From Burkholderiales bacterium (lineage in GTDB: Bacteria > Pseudomonadota > Gammaproteobacteria > Burkholderiales > Burkholderiaceae), in the NCBI GenBank assembly GCA_947372535.1, contig CANBUA010000076.1, positions 1 to 17,672 of the forward strand: a DNA stretch of 17,672 nt. Reading direction: 5' to 3'. The number at the start of each line of letters is the position of its first letter. Position 1 is the first letter of the stretch. Of this stretch, positions 8,033 to 15,172 are shown piece by piece. The position numbers and the translations under genes were made by a program. The notes under the pieces are model-generated. The model made no database searches and was not told the DNA's origin. It worked only from the letters and a program-made list of their open reading frames with translations.

Positions 8033-8200
8033 TTCAGGCACCGCATCAGCTTCGACCTGGCCTTTGACCCGAGTTCACGCACCGATGGCCAAAAATCCAT
8101 GTGAATCCAATGAGGTGGCACCTCGGCTTCCTTGCTGGGCGACCGTTTGCTGGCTCGCCTGCAGCAGAACGCCGACCTGACCTTCGACCAGATCTGAGCA
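8033..8200. other. Convergent intergenic gap with a possible coding remnant
   Basis: This 168-bp space lies between the hydroxylase stop and the AidB-like stop. On the plus strand, from 8114 to the stop at 8195, there is a short open stretch without a start codon ending LLARLQQNADLTFDQI. It reads like a natural protein C-terminus rather than random DNA. I do not recognise the parent gene. I see no convincing rho-independent terminator. Confidence 0.3.
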
Positions 8201-9844
8201 TCAGGCTGGGAAGGCGCGTTCCAGCAGCCGCGCCACGTCGATCTGCCGGATGTCCACGCAGCCCACGACCGAGCCCCATCCCCCACCCAGACGGGTGGCG
8301 ATGAAGGCTTCCGCCACGAACGAGGGCGCATGGCGAAGCAGGAGCGTGGCCTGCCCTGCCGTGACCAGGCGCTGGGCGAAGAGCCGTCCCATCGCCTGCA
8401 GATGCTGGGGATCCGTCTTCAGCATCGATTGCAGCAAGGACAGCTCCGTCGCCAGCAGCGGGTGGCCCGCGGAATCCTTCGCCAGGTCATTCATCAGGGC
8501 CATGGCCGACGACGGGTCCTTGGCGATGGCGCGCATCACGTCCAGGCACATGACGTTGCCCGAGCCTTCCCAGATCGAGTTGACCGGGGCTTCGCGGTAA
8601 AGGCGGGCCATGACGCCTTCATCCACGTAGCCGTTGCCGCCAAAGACCTCCATGGTCTCGCCAGTGATCTCGACCGCGCGCTTGCACACCCAGAACTTGG
8701 CCGCAGGGGTCATCACGCGCTTCCAGGCGTGCTCGACAGGGTCGTGGTCCAGCTCATAGGCCCTGGCCAAGCGCATCATCAGCACCATGTTGGCCTCGTT
8801 CTCCAGCGCGAGGTCGCACAAGACCGCCTGCATGAGGGGCTGGTCCGCCAGCCGCTGGCCGAAGGCCTTGCGCTGGCGCGTGTAGGCCAGCGACTGCACC
8901 AGCCCCTGACGGACCATGGCGGCGCTGCCCACCACGCAATTGAGGCGGGTGTAGGTGGCCATCTCGATGATGGTGGGGATGCCGCGGCCGGGCTCGCCCA
9001 TGAGCACGCCATAGGCATCCTTGAACTCGACCTCGCTGCTGGAATTGCTGCGGTTGCCGACCTTGTCCTTCAGCCGCTGCAGTTCGACGGCGTTCTTGCT
9101 CCCATCGGGACGCCAGCGCGGCACGAAGAAACAGGTGGGCGCCCCATCCGGCGTCTTGGCCACCACCAGGTGGGCATCGCTCATGGGGGCGGAGAAGAAC
9201 CACTTGTGGCCGCGCAGCGTGAACTCGCGGTCGCTGCCAGCGACGGGCGTCGCGACGGTGGCATTGGCCCGCACGTCGGAGCCGCCCTGCTTCTCGGTCA
9301 TGCCCATGCCGATCCAGATGGCGCGCTTTTGCTCGATGGGCAGGTCGCGTGCGTCGTAGTCGGTGCTCAGCAGGCGCTCGCGCGTGAGCGCCACCAGGCC
9401 AGGTTCGCGCGACAGCAAGGGGATGGCGGCCTGAGTCATCGTGGCAGGGCACATGGTGCCCGCCTCCACCTGGCTGGCCATGTAGAAGCTGGCAGCCCAG
9501 GCAGACCATCGGCCGGTGTCCTCGCTGGCGAAGGGCAGGGACACCAGGCCGTGGGCCCGGTGCATGGCCATGAGCTCATGCCAGCTGGGGTGGAAATCGA
9601 CCTGGTCGATGCGGCGGCCCCGGGCGTCGAAGGTCTTGAGTTCGGGGGGGTGGCGATTGGCCAGGCCGGCCAGCTCGTAGGTCTCGGCACGCCCGAGGCG
9701 TTCGCCATAGGCCTGAAGCCGGGGGCTGAACGACTGGGCGCGCGCCTGCTCCAGCGCATCGCGCAGGGGTTGGTCGGTGGTGTGGAGGTTGTAGTCGCTC
9801 AGTTCGTCGAACTGATTGCTGACGTCGTGGGTGTGCCAGTTCAT
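8201..9844 (-). CDS. aidB: AidB-like acyl-CoA dehydrogenase family protein (547 aa)
   Basis: This is a flavoprotein of the AidB subgroup of acyl-CoA dehydrogenases. Length is close to E. coli AidB (about 541). Diagnostic segments are MTEKQGGSDV (182-191), GHKWFFSAPMSDAHLV, FGGNGYVDEG and NSIWEGSGNVMCLD with the acidic residue Glu427. E. coli AidB belongs to the adaptive response to alkylating agents, binds DNA and FAD, and shows weak isovaleryl-CoA dehydrogenase activity. Homologues in catabolic clusters may be true acyl-CoA dehydrogenases. Here it lies 43 bp downstream of another acyl-CoA dehydrogenase and no other ada-type genes are present, so a catabolic role is at least as likely. A GAGG ribosome site precedes the ATG at 9844. 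The DNA looks more G/C-rich than its right-hand neighbours. Confidence 0.9.
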   Translation of the reverse strand: MNWHTHDVSNQFDELSDYNLHTTDQPLRDALEQARAQSFSPRLQAYGERLGRAETYELAGLANRHPPELKTFDARGRRIDQVDFHPSWHELMAMHRAHGLVSLPFASEDTGRWSAWAASFYMASQVEAGTMCPATMTQAAIPLLSREPGLVALTRERLLSTDYDARDLPIEQKRAIWIGMGMTEKQGGSDVRANATVATPVAGSDREFTLRGHKWFFSAPMSDAHLVVAKTPDGAPTCFFVPRWRPDGSKNAVELQRLKDKVGNRSNSSSEVEFKDAYGVLMGEPGRGIPTIIEMATYTRLNCVVGSAAMVRQGLVQSLAYTRQRKAFGQRLADQPLMQAVLCDLALENEANMVLMMRLARAYELDHDPVEHAWKRVMTPAAKFWVCKRAVEITGETMEVFGGNGYVDEGVMARLYREAPVNSIWEGSGNVMCLDVMRAIAKDPSSAMALMNDLAKDSAGHPLLATELSLLQSMLKTDPQHLQAMGRLFAQRLVTAGQATLLLRHAPSFVAEAFIATRLGGGWGSVVGCVDIRQIDVARLLERAFPA

Positions 9845-9887
9845 GGAGTGCCTCGAGTGGTTTGAGAGGGTCGGGGGCGGGGCCGCG

Positions 9888-11042
9888 TCACAGGAATCGC
9901 GAGGCGAGCTCTTTCATGATTTCGTTGGTGCCGCCGTAGATGCGCTGCACCCGTGCGTCCGTCCACATACGTGCGATCGGGTACTCCTTCATGTAGCCGT
10001 AGCCGCCAAAGAGTTGCAGGCATTCGTCCAACACCTTGCACTGGTGGTCGGAGACCCAGAACTTGATCAGCGCTGCCCGCTCCACGCCGAGCTCGCCGCG
10101 CAGGTGCGCGGCCATGGCGGCATCCACCATCGTGCGGCTGGCCATGAGGGTGGCCTGGCACTCGGCCAGCTTGAAGCGTGTGTTCTGGAAGCTGAACACC
10201 GGTTTGCCGAAGGCGTGGCGCTCCTTGGTGTACTGCAGAGTCAGGTCCATGGCCAGCTCCATGGCGGCCACGCCGGTCAGCGCCACGATCATGCGCTCCT
10301 GTGGCAGCTCCTGCATGAGCTGGAAAAAACCCATGCCTTCCTGGCCGCCCAGCAGGTTCTCGCGGGGAATGACCACGTCATCGAAGAACAGCTCGGAGGT
10401 ATCTTGAGACTCCATGCCGATCTTGTCCAGCAGACGGCCACGGCGGAAGCCAGGGGCCTCGTCCGTCTCGACCACCATCAGGGAGATGCCCTGGGCGCCG
10501 GCTTTGAGGTCGGTCTTGGCGACCACCAGCAAGAGGTTGGCCAGGCCGCCATTGGTGATGAAGGTCTTGCTGCCGTTGAGGCGGTAGTTGTCGCCTTCCT
10601 TGACCGCCTGGGTCCGCACCCCTTGCAGGTCGGAGCCCGTGCCCGGCTCGGTCATGGCGATGGCGCCGATGAGCTCGCCCGTGGCCATCCGCGGCAGCCA
10701 GCGCTGCTTCTGCTCCTCGGTGCCGAAGTGCAGGATGTAAGGCGCCACGATGGCCGAGTGCAGCGAGCCACCGAAGCCGCTGAGGCCGCAAAGGCCCTGG
10801 GCCAGCAAGAGGGCCGCCTCGTGGCCGAAGTCGCCGCCCGCGCCCCCATAGACTTCGGGCATGGACGCGCACAGGAAACCCTGTGCTCCCGCCTCCAGCC
10901 ATGCGCTACGGGGCATGATGCCCGCCTGGCGCCACTGCTCATCCATCGGACACCAGCGCTCTTTGAAGAAGCGTTGAGCCGAGGCCATCAGCATCTGGTG
11001 CTCGTCGGTCATCCACTCGGAGGGAAATTGCTTGATCGGCAT
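9888..11042 (-). CDS. Acyl-CoA dehydrogenase, long-chain (LCAD)-like (384 aa)
   Basis: It catalyses FAD-dependent alpha,beta-dehydrogenation of an acyl-CoA, passing electrons to electron-transfer flavoprotein. Family motifs AMTEPGTGSDLQG and GSKTFITNGG are present. The end reads IYGGTNEIMKELASR, where the usual catalytic Glu (IYEGT) is Gly. In LCAD-type enzymes the base is instead the Glu in LPQER, present here as Glu249. The first gene of a two-gene unit with the AidB-like gene, it is divergent from the decayed tetR copy. I chose ATG 11042. The frame stays open to ATG 11081 and GTG 11090, but those codons fall within a repeated segment that also occurs upstream of the intact tetR and is there non-coding. 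No start has a clear ribosome site. Confidence 0.9.
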   Translation of the reverse strand: MPIKQFPSEWMTDEHQMLMASAQRFFKERWCPMDEQWRQAGIMPRSAWLEAGAQGFLCASMPEVYGGAGGDFGHEAALLLAQGLCGLSGFGGSLHSAIVAPYILHFGTEEQKQRWLPRMATGELIGAIAMTEPGTGSDLQGVRTQAVKEGDNYRLNGSKTFITNGGLANLLLVVAKTDLKAGAQGISLMVVETDEAPGFRRGRLLDKIGMESQDTSELFFDDVVIPRENLLGGQEGMGFFQLMQELPQERMIVALTGVAAMELAMDLTLQYTKERHAFGKPVFSFQNTRFKLAECQATLMASRTMVDAAMAAHLRGELGVERAALIKFWVSDHQCKVLDECLQLFGGYGYMKEYPIARMWTDARVQRIYGGTNEIMKELASRFL

Positions 11043-11073
11043 AAGGGGCTTTATTGCGAGAGTGGGCGCCTTG

Positions 11074-11114
11074 CCATCCATCCATTCCACACGAGCAGAT
11101 GAAGCTCTGACGCC
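11074..11114. repeat. Direct repeat copy 1: leader of the decayed tetR
   Basis: This is a 41-bp segment beginning CCATCCATCCAT and ending in TGACGCC just before the ATG. It matches, imperfectly, the segment 11722-11764 in front of the intact tetR copy. It shows that the duplication covered the upstream region (and any operator) as well as the gene. Confidence 0.6.
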
Positions 11115-11636
11115 ATGTGAAAGATTCTAGAAAAAAGGGACTGCCCAGGTGTTCGGCTTTCCGCCGCCACACGCCGCAAGCCTCAACAGGCACGAGCCAG
11201 GTTCAGTTCCGAGGCCCTGAAAGAGGCCCTTGTTCGGGTTTTGCGCCAACGCGGCTACCAGCGCGACACGGTCGCGAGGTGGCGGGCGGTGGGCACGTTC
11301 TACGAGTACGTGACCACCAAGGAGGCGCTGGCCGCCCTACCCATCCCCAGATGTGCGTCAAGCAGGAGTTACAGGCTCTGCAGGTCAGCACTGAACGGCA
11401 CCGGGGCATGCTGCGCGCCGACATCGCCACGGCCATCATCAACGACCAGATCGACCTGCGATCCCGTGGGCGTGGAGCGGCTCAACGCCCTGGCTCGAAT
11501 GTTTCACGCGATCATTTACGGCTGGCTCACGCAGAGCCTGATGACGCTGGGGGCAGGCCTGGACAGGGCTTTCCTTAAGCGGGCAATCGCACGTGATTTG
11601 AAGCCTTCGGAGCACCAATGCCCAGGTCCGATGTAG
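11115..11636 (+). pseudogene. Decayed duplicate of the downstream TetR-family regulator gene
   Basis: This aligns along its length with the intact tetR at 11765-12415 (shared runs such as CCCAGGTGTTCGGCTTTCCG, GTFYEYV and MCVKQ). Lesions against the intact copy are: codon 2 is TGA (11118-11120); a net 15-bp loss removes the core of the helix-turn-helix (around 11274-11295); 2 extra bases near 11343-11355 shift the frame; and 128 bp of the ligand-binding domain are missing after about 11450, which restores the original frame. The frame is then open to a stop at 11634-11636. Recognisable homology fades after about 11600. It can make no functional DNA-binding regulator. It sits directly divergent from the LCAD-like gene, where the working regulator would normally be expected. 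Confidence 0.85.
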
Positions 11637-11721
11637 CTCAGATCCAAAGGCATGCGCCTCCTGGTACCAAGCTTTTGCGACACCCGGCTACCACCTTCGG
11701 ATTTTTGAGAAGATTGGGGGA

Positions 11722-11764
11722 CCATCCATCCATCGCTCGCAAGAGCAGTTGAGCTTGTGACGTC
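11722..11764. repeat. Direct repeat copy 2: leader of the intact tetR
   Basis: This is the counterpart of 11074-11114, again starting CCATCCATCCAT and ending TGACGTC before the ATG. Here the sequence gives the perfect 8-bp palindrome TGACGTCA (11758-11765), which is broken to TGACGCCA in the other copy. It could be an autoregulatory site, but an 8-bp palindrome is weak evidence. The preceding 11637-11721 holds nothing I recognise. Confidence 0.5.
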
Positions 11765-12415
11765 ATGCCAAAAAGTTCAGGAAAAAGCGAGCGCCCAGGT
11801 GTTCGGCTTTCCGCAGCCACCCGTCGCAAGCCACAACAGTCCCGAGCCAGGTTCAGCTCCGAGGCGCTACAAGAGGCCTTTGTTCGGGTGTTGTTGGAGC
11901 GGGGCTACGAGCGAGTCACCGTGCGCGAAGTGGCCGCCGTGGCCGGCGTTGGCGTGGGCACCTTCTATGAATACGTGGCCAACAAGGAAGCGCTGGCTGC
12001 GTTGACCATCCACATGTGCGTCAAGCAGCAAGCTCAAGCTTTCCAGAGCTGCATCGAACGACACCGGGGGTTGGCCAGGTCTGACATCGCCGCTGCGGTC
12101 ATCGACGACCAGATTGAGGTGCTGATGGGCGAGGCCGACAAATGGCATGCACTCTTCCTGTTGGAGCGTCGGGTCTCCAGCCCCGAGGCTTACCGAAAGC
12201 AATACGACCAGTACGTCATGTTGTGGCGTCAAGCCCTGGCATCGGCATCTGACCCATTGCCTACGGAACGGCTGGACTCGGCCGCCCGCATGGTCCACGC
12301 CATCATGTACGGCTGGATCACGCAGAGCTTGATCACTCAAGGCGTTGGGTTGGACAGAACCATCATGAAACGGGAAGTTGTGGACGCCGTCCGCGCTTTC
12401 CTCAGGGACACCTGA
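11765..12415 (+). CDS. TetR/AcrR-family transcriptional regulator, intact copy (216 aa)
   Basis: A basic N-terminal extension (about 28 residues, with TRRKPQQSRAR) precedes a TetR helix-turn-helix at about 52-71 (VREVAAVAGVGVGTFYEYV). The ligand-binding domain ends with the conserved-looking AARMVHAIMYGWITQSLI. Its close relative at 11115-11636 is a pseudogene, so this copy must carry the regulatory function for the pair. Likely targets are the divergent acyl-CoA dehydrogenase/AidB unit and perhaps the PaaX-like gene 16 bp downstream; this is inferred from position. Acyl-CoA- or fatty-acid-responsive TetR proteins are common next to acyl-CoA dehydrogenases. No strong ribosome site is seen before the ATG. 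Confidence 0.9.
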   Translation: MPKSSGKSERPGVRLSAATRRKPQQSRARFSSEALQEAFVRVLLERGYERVTVREVAAVAGVGVGTFYEYVANKEALAALTIHMCVKQQAQAFQSCIERHRGLARSDIAAAVIDDQIEVLMGEADKWHALFLLERRVSSPEAYRKQYDQYVMLWRQALASASDPLPTERLDSAARMVHAIMYGWITQSLITQGVGLDRTIMKREVVDAVRAFLRDT

Positions 12416-12431
12416 GACACGTCGGAGGCGC

Positions 12432-13229
12432 ATGGAGACAATTTGCCAAATCCAAGTCGATATCCCTAACGCACCGGATCTTGTGCTGGACCTTTTGGCG
12501 GCGCACGGCGCTGCACTCTCAGGGCAGGTCATTTGTGGTGCAGGCCAATTGCTAGGGCACCGTGAATCGACCATGCGAGTCGCCATGACGCGTTTACTGG
12601 CTGGAAAGAAGGTCCGGCGAGCCGCCCGTGGTCTCTACATCCTGCATCGCCCAGGCCTGACACTTGCAAACGCGTTGGACGCGTGGAGCCAAGAAATGTC
12701 CGATGAGGTTGCCTGGCAAGGTGACTGGGTGGGCGTGCACGATGCAGCCGTGGCGCGCTCCGACAAGACCTCGTGGCGGCGCCATCAACTGGCCTTGTCC
12801 CTGCGAGGCTTTGCCACTCTTCAACATGGTCTCCGGTTGCGTCCGTGCAACCGTGCGGGGGGCGTTCATGCCGAACGCAGCAAGTTGCAGGCCTTGGGCT
12901 TGTCGCAACATGCACGTGTATTCCTGCTCAGCCAACTAGAGGCCAGTGAGTTCCGCGATGCATCTGCACTGTGGCCAGCACAAGAACTCGCCGAGCAGTA
13001 CAAAGTGTTGCAGCATGCCCTGACGACGCACCTGACCATGCTGCACCGCATGCCACGTGAGCAAGCTTTAAGGGAAACCCTTCTGCTGGGGCGTACAGCC
13101 GTTGCCCAACTGGTGCGGGATCCGATGCTCCCCCCCGAACTCATGCCACCGGCACCACGGGATGCTCTCGTGGGCAAGTTGCACGAGTACAAACGGGGCG
13201 CTCATGATGTCTGGGTGCGTTGGATGTAA
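12432..13229 (+). CDS. PaaX-family transcriptional regulator (265 aa)
   Basis: The PaaX architecture is visible. An N-terminal winged helix (about 18-70) carries RESTMRVAMTRLLAGKKVRR and RGLYIL. Next is the central signature RRHQLALSLRGFATLQHGL with RPCN (about 117-140). The C-terminal domain ends LPPELMPPAPRDALVGKLHEYKR. PaaX in E. coli represses phenylacetate catabolism and is released by phenylacetyl-CoA. No paa catabolic genes are in this window, so the effector here is probably a different acyl- or aryl-CoA. The ATG at 12432 has a CGGAGG ribosome site, and the frame's earlier start at 12378 would overlap tetR, so it is rejected. It is 16 bp after tetR and 86 bp before the desaturase-like gene, its likely target. 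Confidence 0.85.
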   Translation: METICQIQVDIPNAPDLVLDLLAAHGAALSGQVICGAGQLLGHRESTMRVAMTRLLAGKKVRRAARGLYILHRPGLTLANALDAWSQEMSDEVAWQGDWVGVHDAAVARSDKTSWRRHQLALSLRGFATLQHGLRLRPCNRAGGVHAERSKLQALGLSQHARVFLLSQLEASEFRDASALWPAQELAEQYKVLQHALTTHLTMLHRMPREQALRETLLLGRTAVAQLVRDPMLPPELMPPAPRDALVGKLHEYKRGAHDVWVRWM

Positions 13230-13257
13230 ACCAAAATGTTACACGCCATGGCTACCG

Positions 13258-13286
13258 TTGCGTAATGTTGAAACAAATTCTAGGAT
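13258..13286 (+). promoter_or_regulatory. Candidate sigma-70 promoter before the desaturase operon
   Basis: TTGCGT (13258-13263) and TAGGAT (13281-13286) are separated by exactly 17 bp in the A/T-richer gap after the PaaX-like gene. The start site would fall about 25 bp before the desaturase ATG. Matches are partial, so this is a moderate prediction only. Confidence 0.35.
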
Positions 13287-13315
13287 GCGCTCCAACCTTT
13301 GAATGAGGCTTGGAT

Positions 13316-14257
13316 ATGACTATTTTGGAATTGATTGACAGACAAGAATTGCGGCGATTGAGCGAGAAGTCGGACATCCAAGCGATCTGGATGACGGTGG
13401 CAAACTTCTCGTTGATCGCCATTGGCTTTGCCCTACCCATGCATTGGCACCACTGGTTAGCCTGGTGCGTCTCTTCTGTGTTGCTTGGCTCGCGTGCACT
13501 CGGTCTTGGTGTCCTCGTGCATGACACAGCTCATCAGACGCTTTTTTCGTCACGCGCGTTCAACGAATGGGCAGGCAAGTGGCTCTTCGGGGGCTTGCCC
13601 AACGTGCCCTATCACGCCTATCGACATGGGCACCTCACCCACCACCGCCATGCAGGAACGGAACAGGATCCTGACCTCGCTTTCGTCGCTGGCTATCCTG
13701 CCAGCGGTGCAAGCCTTGCCAGAAAGTTTTTGCGTGATGTGTCGGGCCTGAACGGCGTTAAGAACATCCTCTACCAAATTCAGACCTTCAAGCTGGGGTC
13801 CCAGGCCCCATTTTTGATCAGTCATGCCATGTTGATCGGGCTTCTCTGGTCTGCAGGTCACCCTGAGGTTTACCTGTGCTGGTGGTTGGGCCAAATCTTC
13901 GTATTCCCGCTGGTGTTGCGGCTGCGTGTCATGGGTGAGCATGGCGGTGTGCCAGAACACCTTCACCCAGACCCACGTCGCAACACAGCGACCACACTTG
14001 CGAATCCCCTGGCACGTTTGCTATGGGCGCCAAACTTCGTCAACTTTCATCTGGAGCATCATTTTGCAGCGGGCGTTCCTTCGTATCGACTCAAAGAAAT
14101 GCACCGCCTGATGGCTTCAAAGGGCTGTTATACCCGCACGGATTGCATTCAGCCATCTTATTGGGCTGTGATTAAGCGATGCTGGAGCAAGAATCCCCGA
14201 AACCGGCCGCCTGGGCTCAATAAGAGGGCTAAAGGCGCCCTTAACAATATGCAATGA
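13316..14257 (+). CDS. Membrane fatty acid desaturase/hydroxylase-family di-iron enzyme (313 aa)
   Basis: This is an integral-membrane non-haem di-iron oxygenase of the desaturase superfamily, expected to desaturate or hydroxylate an acyl or alkyl chain using O2 and electrons from a separate reductase. The histidine boxes are HDTAH (69-73), HLTHH (106-110) with a further HRH, and HLEHH (245-249), plus EHGG near 208-211. Hydrophobic segments at about 24-42, 45-66, 165-182 and 186-205 fit two membrane hairpins. There is no fused ferredoxin or cytochrome b5 domain. ATG 13316 has GAGG 8-11 bases upstream, and TTG 13310 is an inferior alternative. It opens the four-gene set of region C. Whether it is a desaturase or a hydroxylase cannot be told from sequence. 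Confidence 0.88.
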   Translation: MTILELIDRQELRRLSEKSDIQAIWMTVANFSLIAIGFALPMHWHHWLAWCVSSVLLGSRALGLGVLVHDTAHQTLFSSRAFNEWAGKWLFGGLPNVPYHAYRHGHLTHHRHAGTEQDPDLAFVAGYPASGASLARKFLRDVSGLNGVKNILYQIQTFKLGSQAPFLISHAMLIGLLWSAGHPEVYLCWWLGQIFVFPLVLRLRVMGEHGGVPEHLHPDPRRNTATTLANPLARLLWAPNFVNFHLEHHFAAGVPSYRLKEMHRLMASKGCYTRTDCIQPSYWAVIKRCWSKNPRNRPPGLNKRAKGALNNMQ

Positions 14258-14313
14258 AAATTAAATTCCCCGCCCCAGGCACAATGGGAATAAATGACTG
14301 GCGCGGCATAGCC

Positions 14314-14340
14314 CAACGCAATATTAAATAAATTGCGTTG
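14314..14340. promoter_or_regulatory. Perfect 9-bp inverted repeat upstream of the ATT-start SDR
   Basis: CAACGCAAT (14314-14322) and ATTGCGTTG (14332-14340) flank a 9-bp A/T-only spacer. It sits in the A/T-rich gap after the desaturase gene, 11 bp before the ribosome site of the SDR. There is no following T-tract, so it is not a standard terminator. An operator for one of the local regulators or a 5' leader hairpin are both possible. Confidence 0.5.
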
Positions 14341-14351
14341 TATGTCAATAT

Positions 14352-14356
14352 AGGAG
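14352..14356 (+). promoter_or_regulatory. Ribosome-binding site that fixes an ATT start
   Basis: AGGAG is followed by 6 bases (CCTTAA) and then ATT at 14363. The spacing is ideal, and it is the only good ribosome site near the beginning of the SDR frame. The in-frame stop TAA (14360-14362) lies immediately before the ATT, so the start cannot be earlier. Confidence 0.6.
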
Positions 14357-14362
14357 CCTTAA

Positions 14363-15166
14363 ATTAGCACAGCATTCAACAAAGCACGCAGGAGTATCTT
14401 CATCACAGGTGCAGCCGCAGGTATTGGGCGCGCGGTGGCCGAGCGCTTCGCGAGCGAGGGGTGGTTCGTTGGCCTGTTTGATGTGGATGAAGCGGGTGTG
14501 TTGGCATTGCAGCGGCAACTGGGGGCATCGAACGCGCACGCCGGGCGTTTGGATGTGTCCAACCCCAGTGATTGGGAAATGCATTTGGCATCGTTCGTAG
14601 AGGCCGCAGGCGGGTGCCTGGATGTGCTGGTCAACAACGCCGGTATCTCGGTGACCAGTCTGTTTGAGGAGGCCGCACTGGCCAGCCATCACCGCTTGAT
14701 CGACATCAACCTCAAGGGCGTGGTCAATGGGTGCCACCACGCCTTGCCCTACCTGAAGCGCACGCTAGGCGCACGTGTGATCAACCTGTGCTCTGCCTCT
14801 GCCCTGTATGGGCAGCCGATGCTATCGACCTATTCCGCCACCAAGGCCGCGGTGCGCAGCCTGACTGAATCCTTGGACATCGAATGGCGCAGGCACGGCG
14901 TGCGTGTGGTGGATGTGCTGCCCTTGTTCGTGAGCACGGCCATGGTGACGAACGATGTCCACAAGATGAAAACGGTTCAGGCCATGGGCGTTCACCTCAG
15001 CGCTGACGATGTGGCGCGCTGCATTTGGCGCGTGGCGCGGCGACCCACTTGGCGCTTGCCTGTGCACACCCCCGTTGGCCTGCAAACAAGCGCTTTTTAT
15101 GCGTTATCCAAGTGGTCTCCCGAGTGGATGACTCGTTTTGTGACCGCCCGCATGGCGGGGTTTTGA
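14363..15166 (+). CDS. Short-chain dehydrogenase/reductase with apparent ATT start codon (267 aa)
   Basis: This is a classical NAD(P)-dependent SDR with TGAAAGIG at 15-22, NNAG at 91-94, Ser144, and Tyr157/Lys161 in YSATK. The first ATG/GTG/TTG-type codon in this frame is GTG 14435, which would remove the first beta strand and the whole glycine-rich cofactor loop, so it cannot be the real start. Between the in-frame TAA at 14360 and that GTG there is no ATG, GTG or TTG. The ATT at 14363 has a well-placed AGGAG. AUU starts are known (infC, pcnB in E. coli) and give weak, initiation-factor-3-sensitive translation. A recent ATG-to-ATT mutation or a sequence error is the alternative. It lies 6 bp before the hydrolase gene, so it is co-transcribed. 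Confidence 0.8.
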   Translation: MSTAFNKARRSIFITGAAAGIGRAVAERFASEGWFVGLFDVDEAGVLALQRQLGASNAHAGRLDVSNPSDWEMHLASFVEAAGGCLDVLVNNAGISVTSLFEEAALASHHRLIDINLKGVVNGCHHALPYLKRTLGARVINLCSASALYGQPMLSTYSATKAAVRSLTESLDIEWRRHGVRVVDVLPLFVSTAMVTNDVHKMKTVQAMGVHLSADDVARCIWRVARRPTWRLPVHTPVGLQTSAFYALSKWSPEWMTRFVTARMAGF

Positions 15167-15172
15167 GCCGAA

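Noticed and set aside
8330..9865. Long plus-strand open frame (511 codons) opposite the AidB-like gene
   Set aside because: It lies antisense to a gene with full family motifs. Its His/Ala/Gly/Val-rich translation is typical of a shadow frame in high-GC DNA.
9816..11102. Long plus-strand open frame (428 codons) opposite the LCAD-like gene
   Set aside because: Same reason: the minus strand carries clear acyl-CoA dehydrogenase motifs, and the plus-strand product shows no domain.
12378..12431. Upstream start for the PaaX-like gene
   Set aside because: It overlaps the tetR end, while ATG 12432 has a CGGAGG ribosome site.
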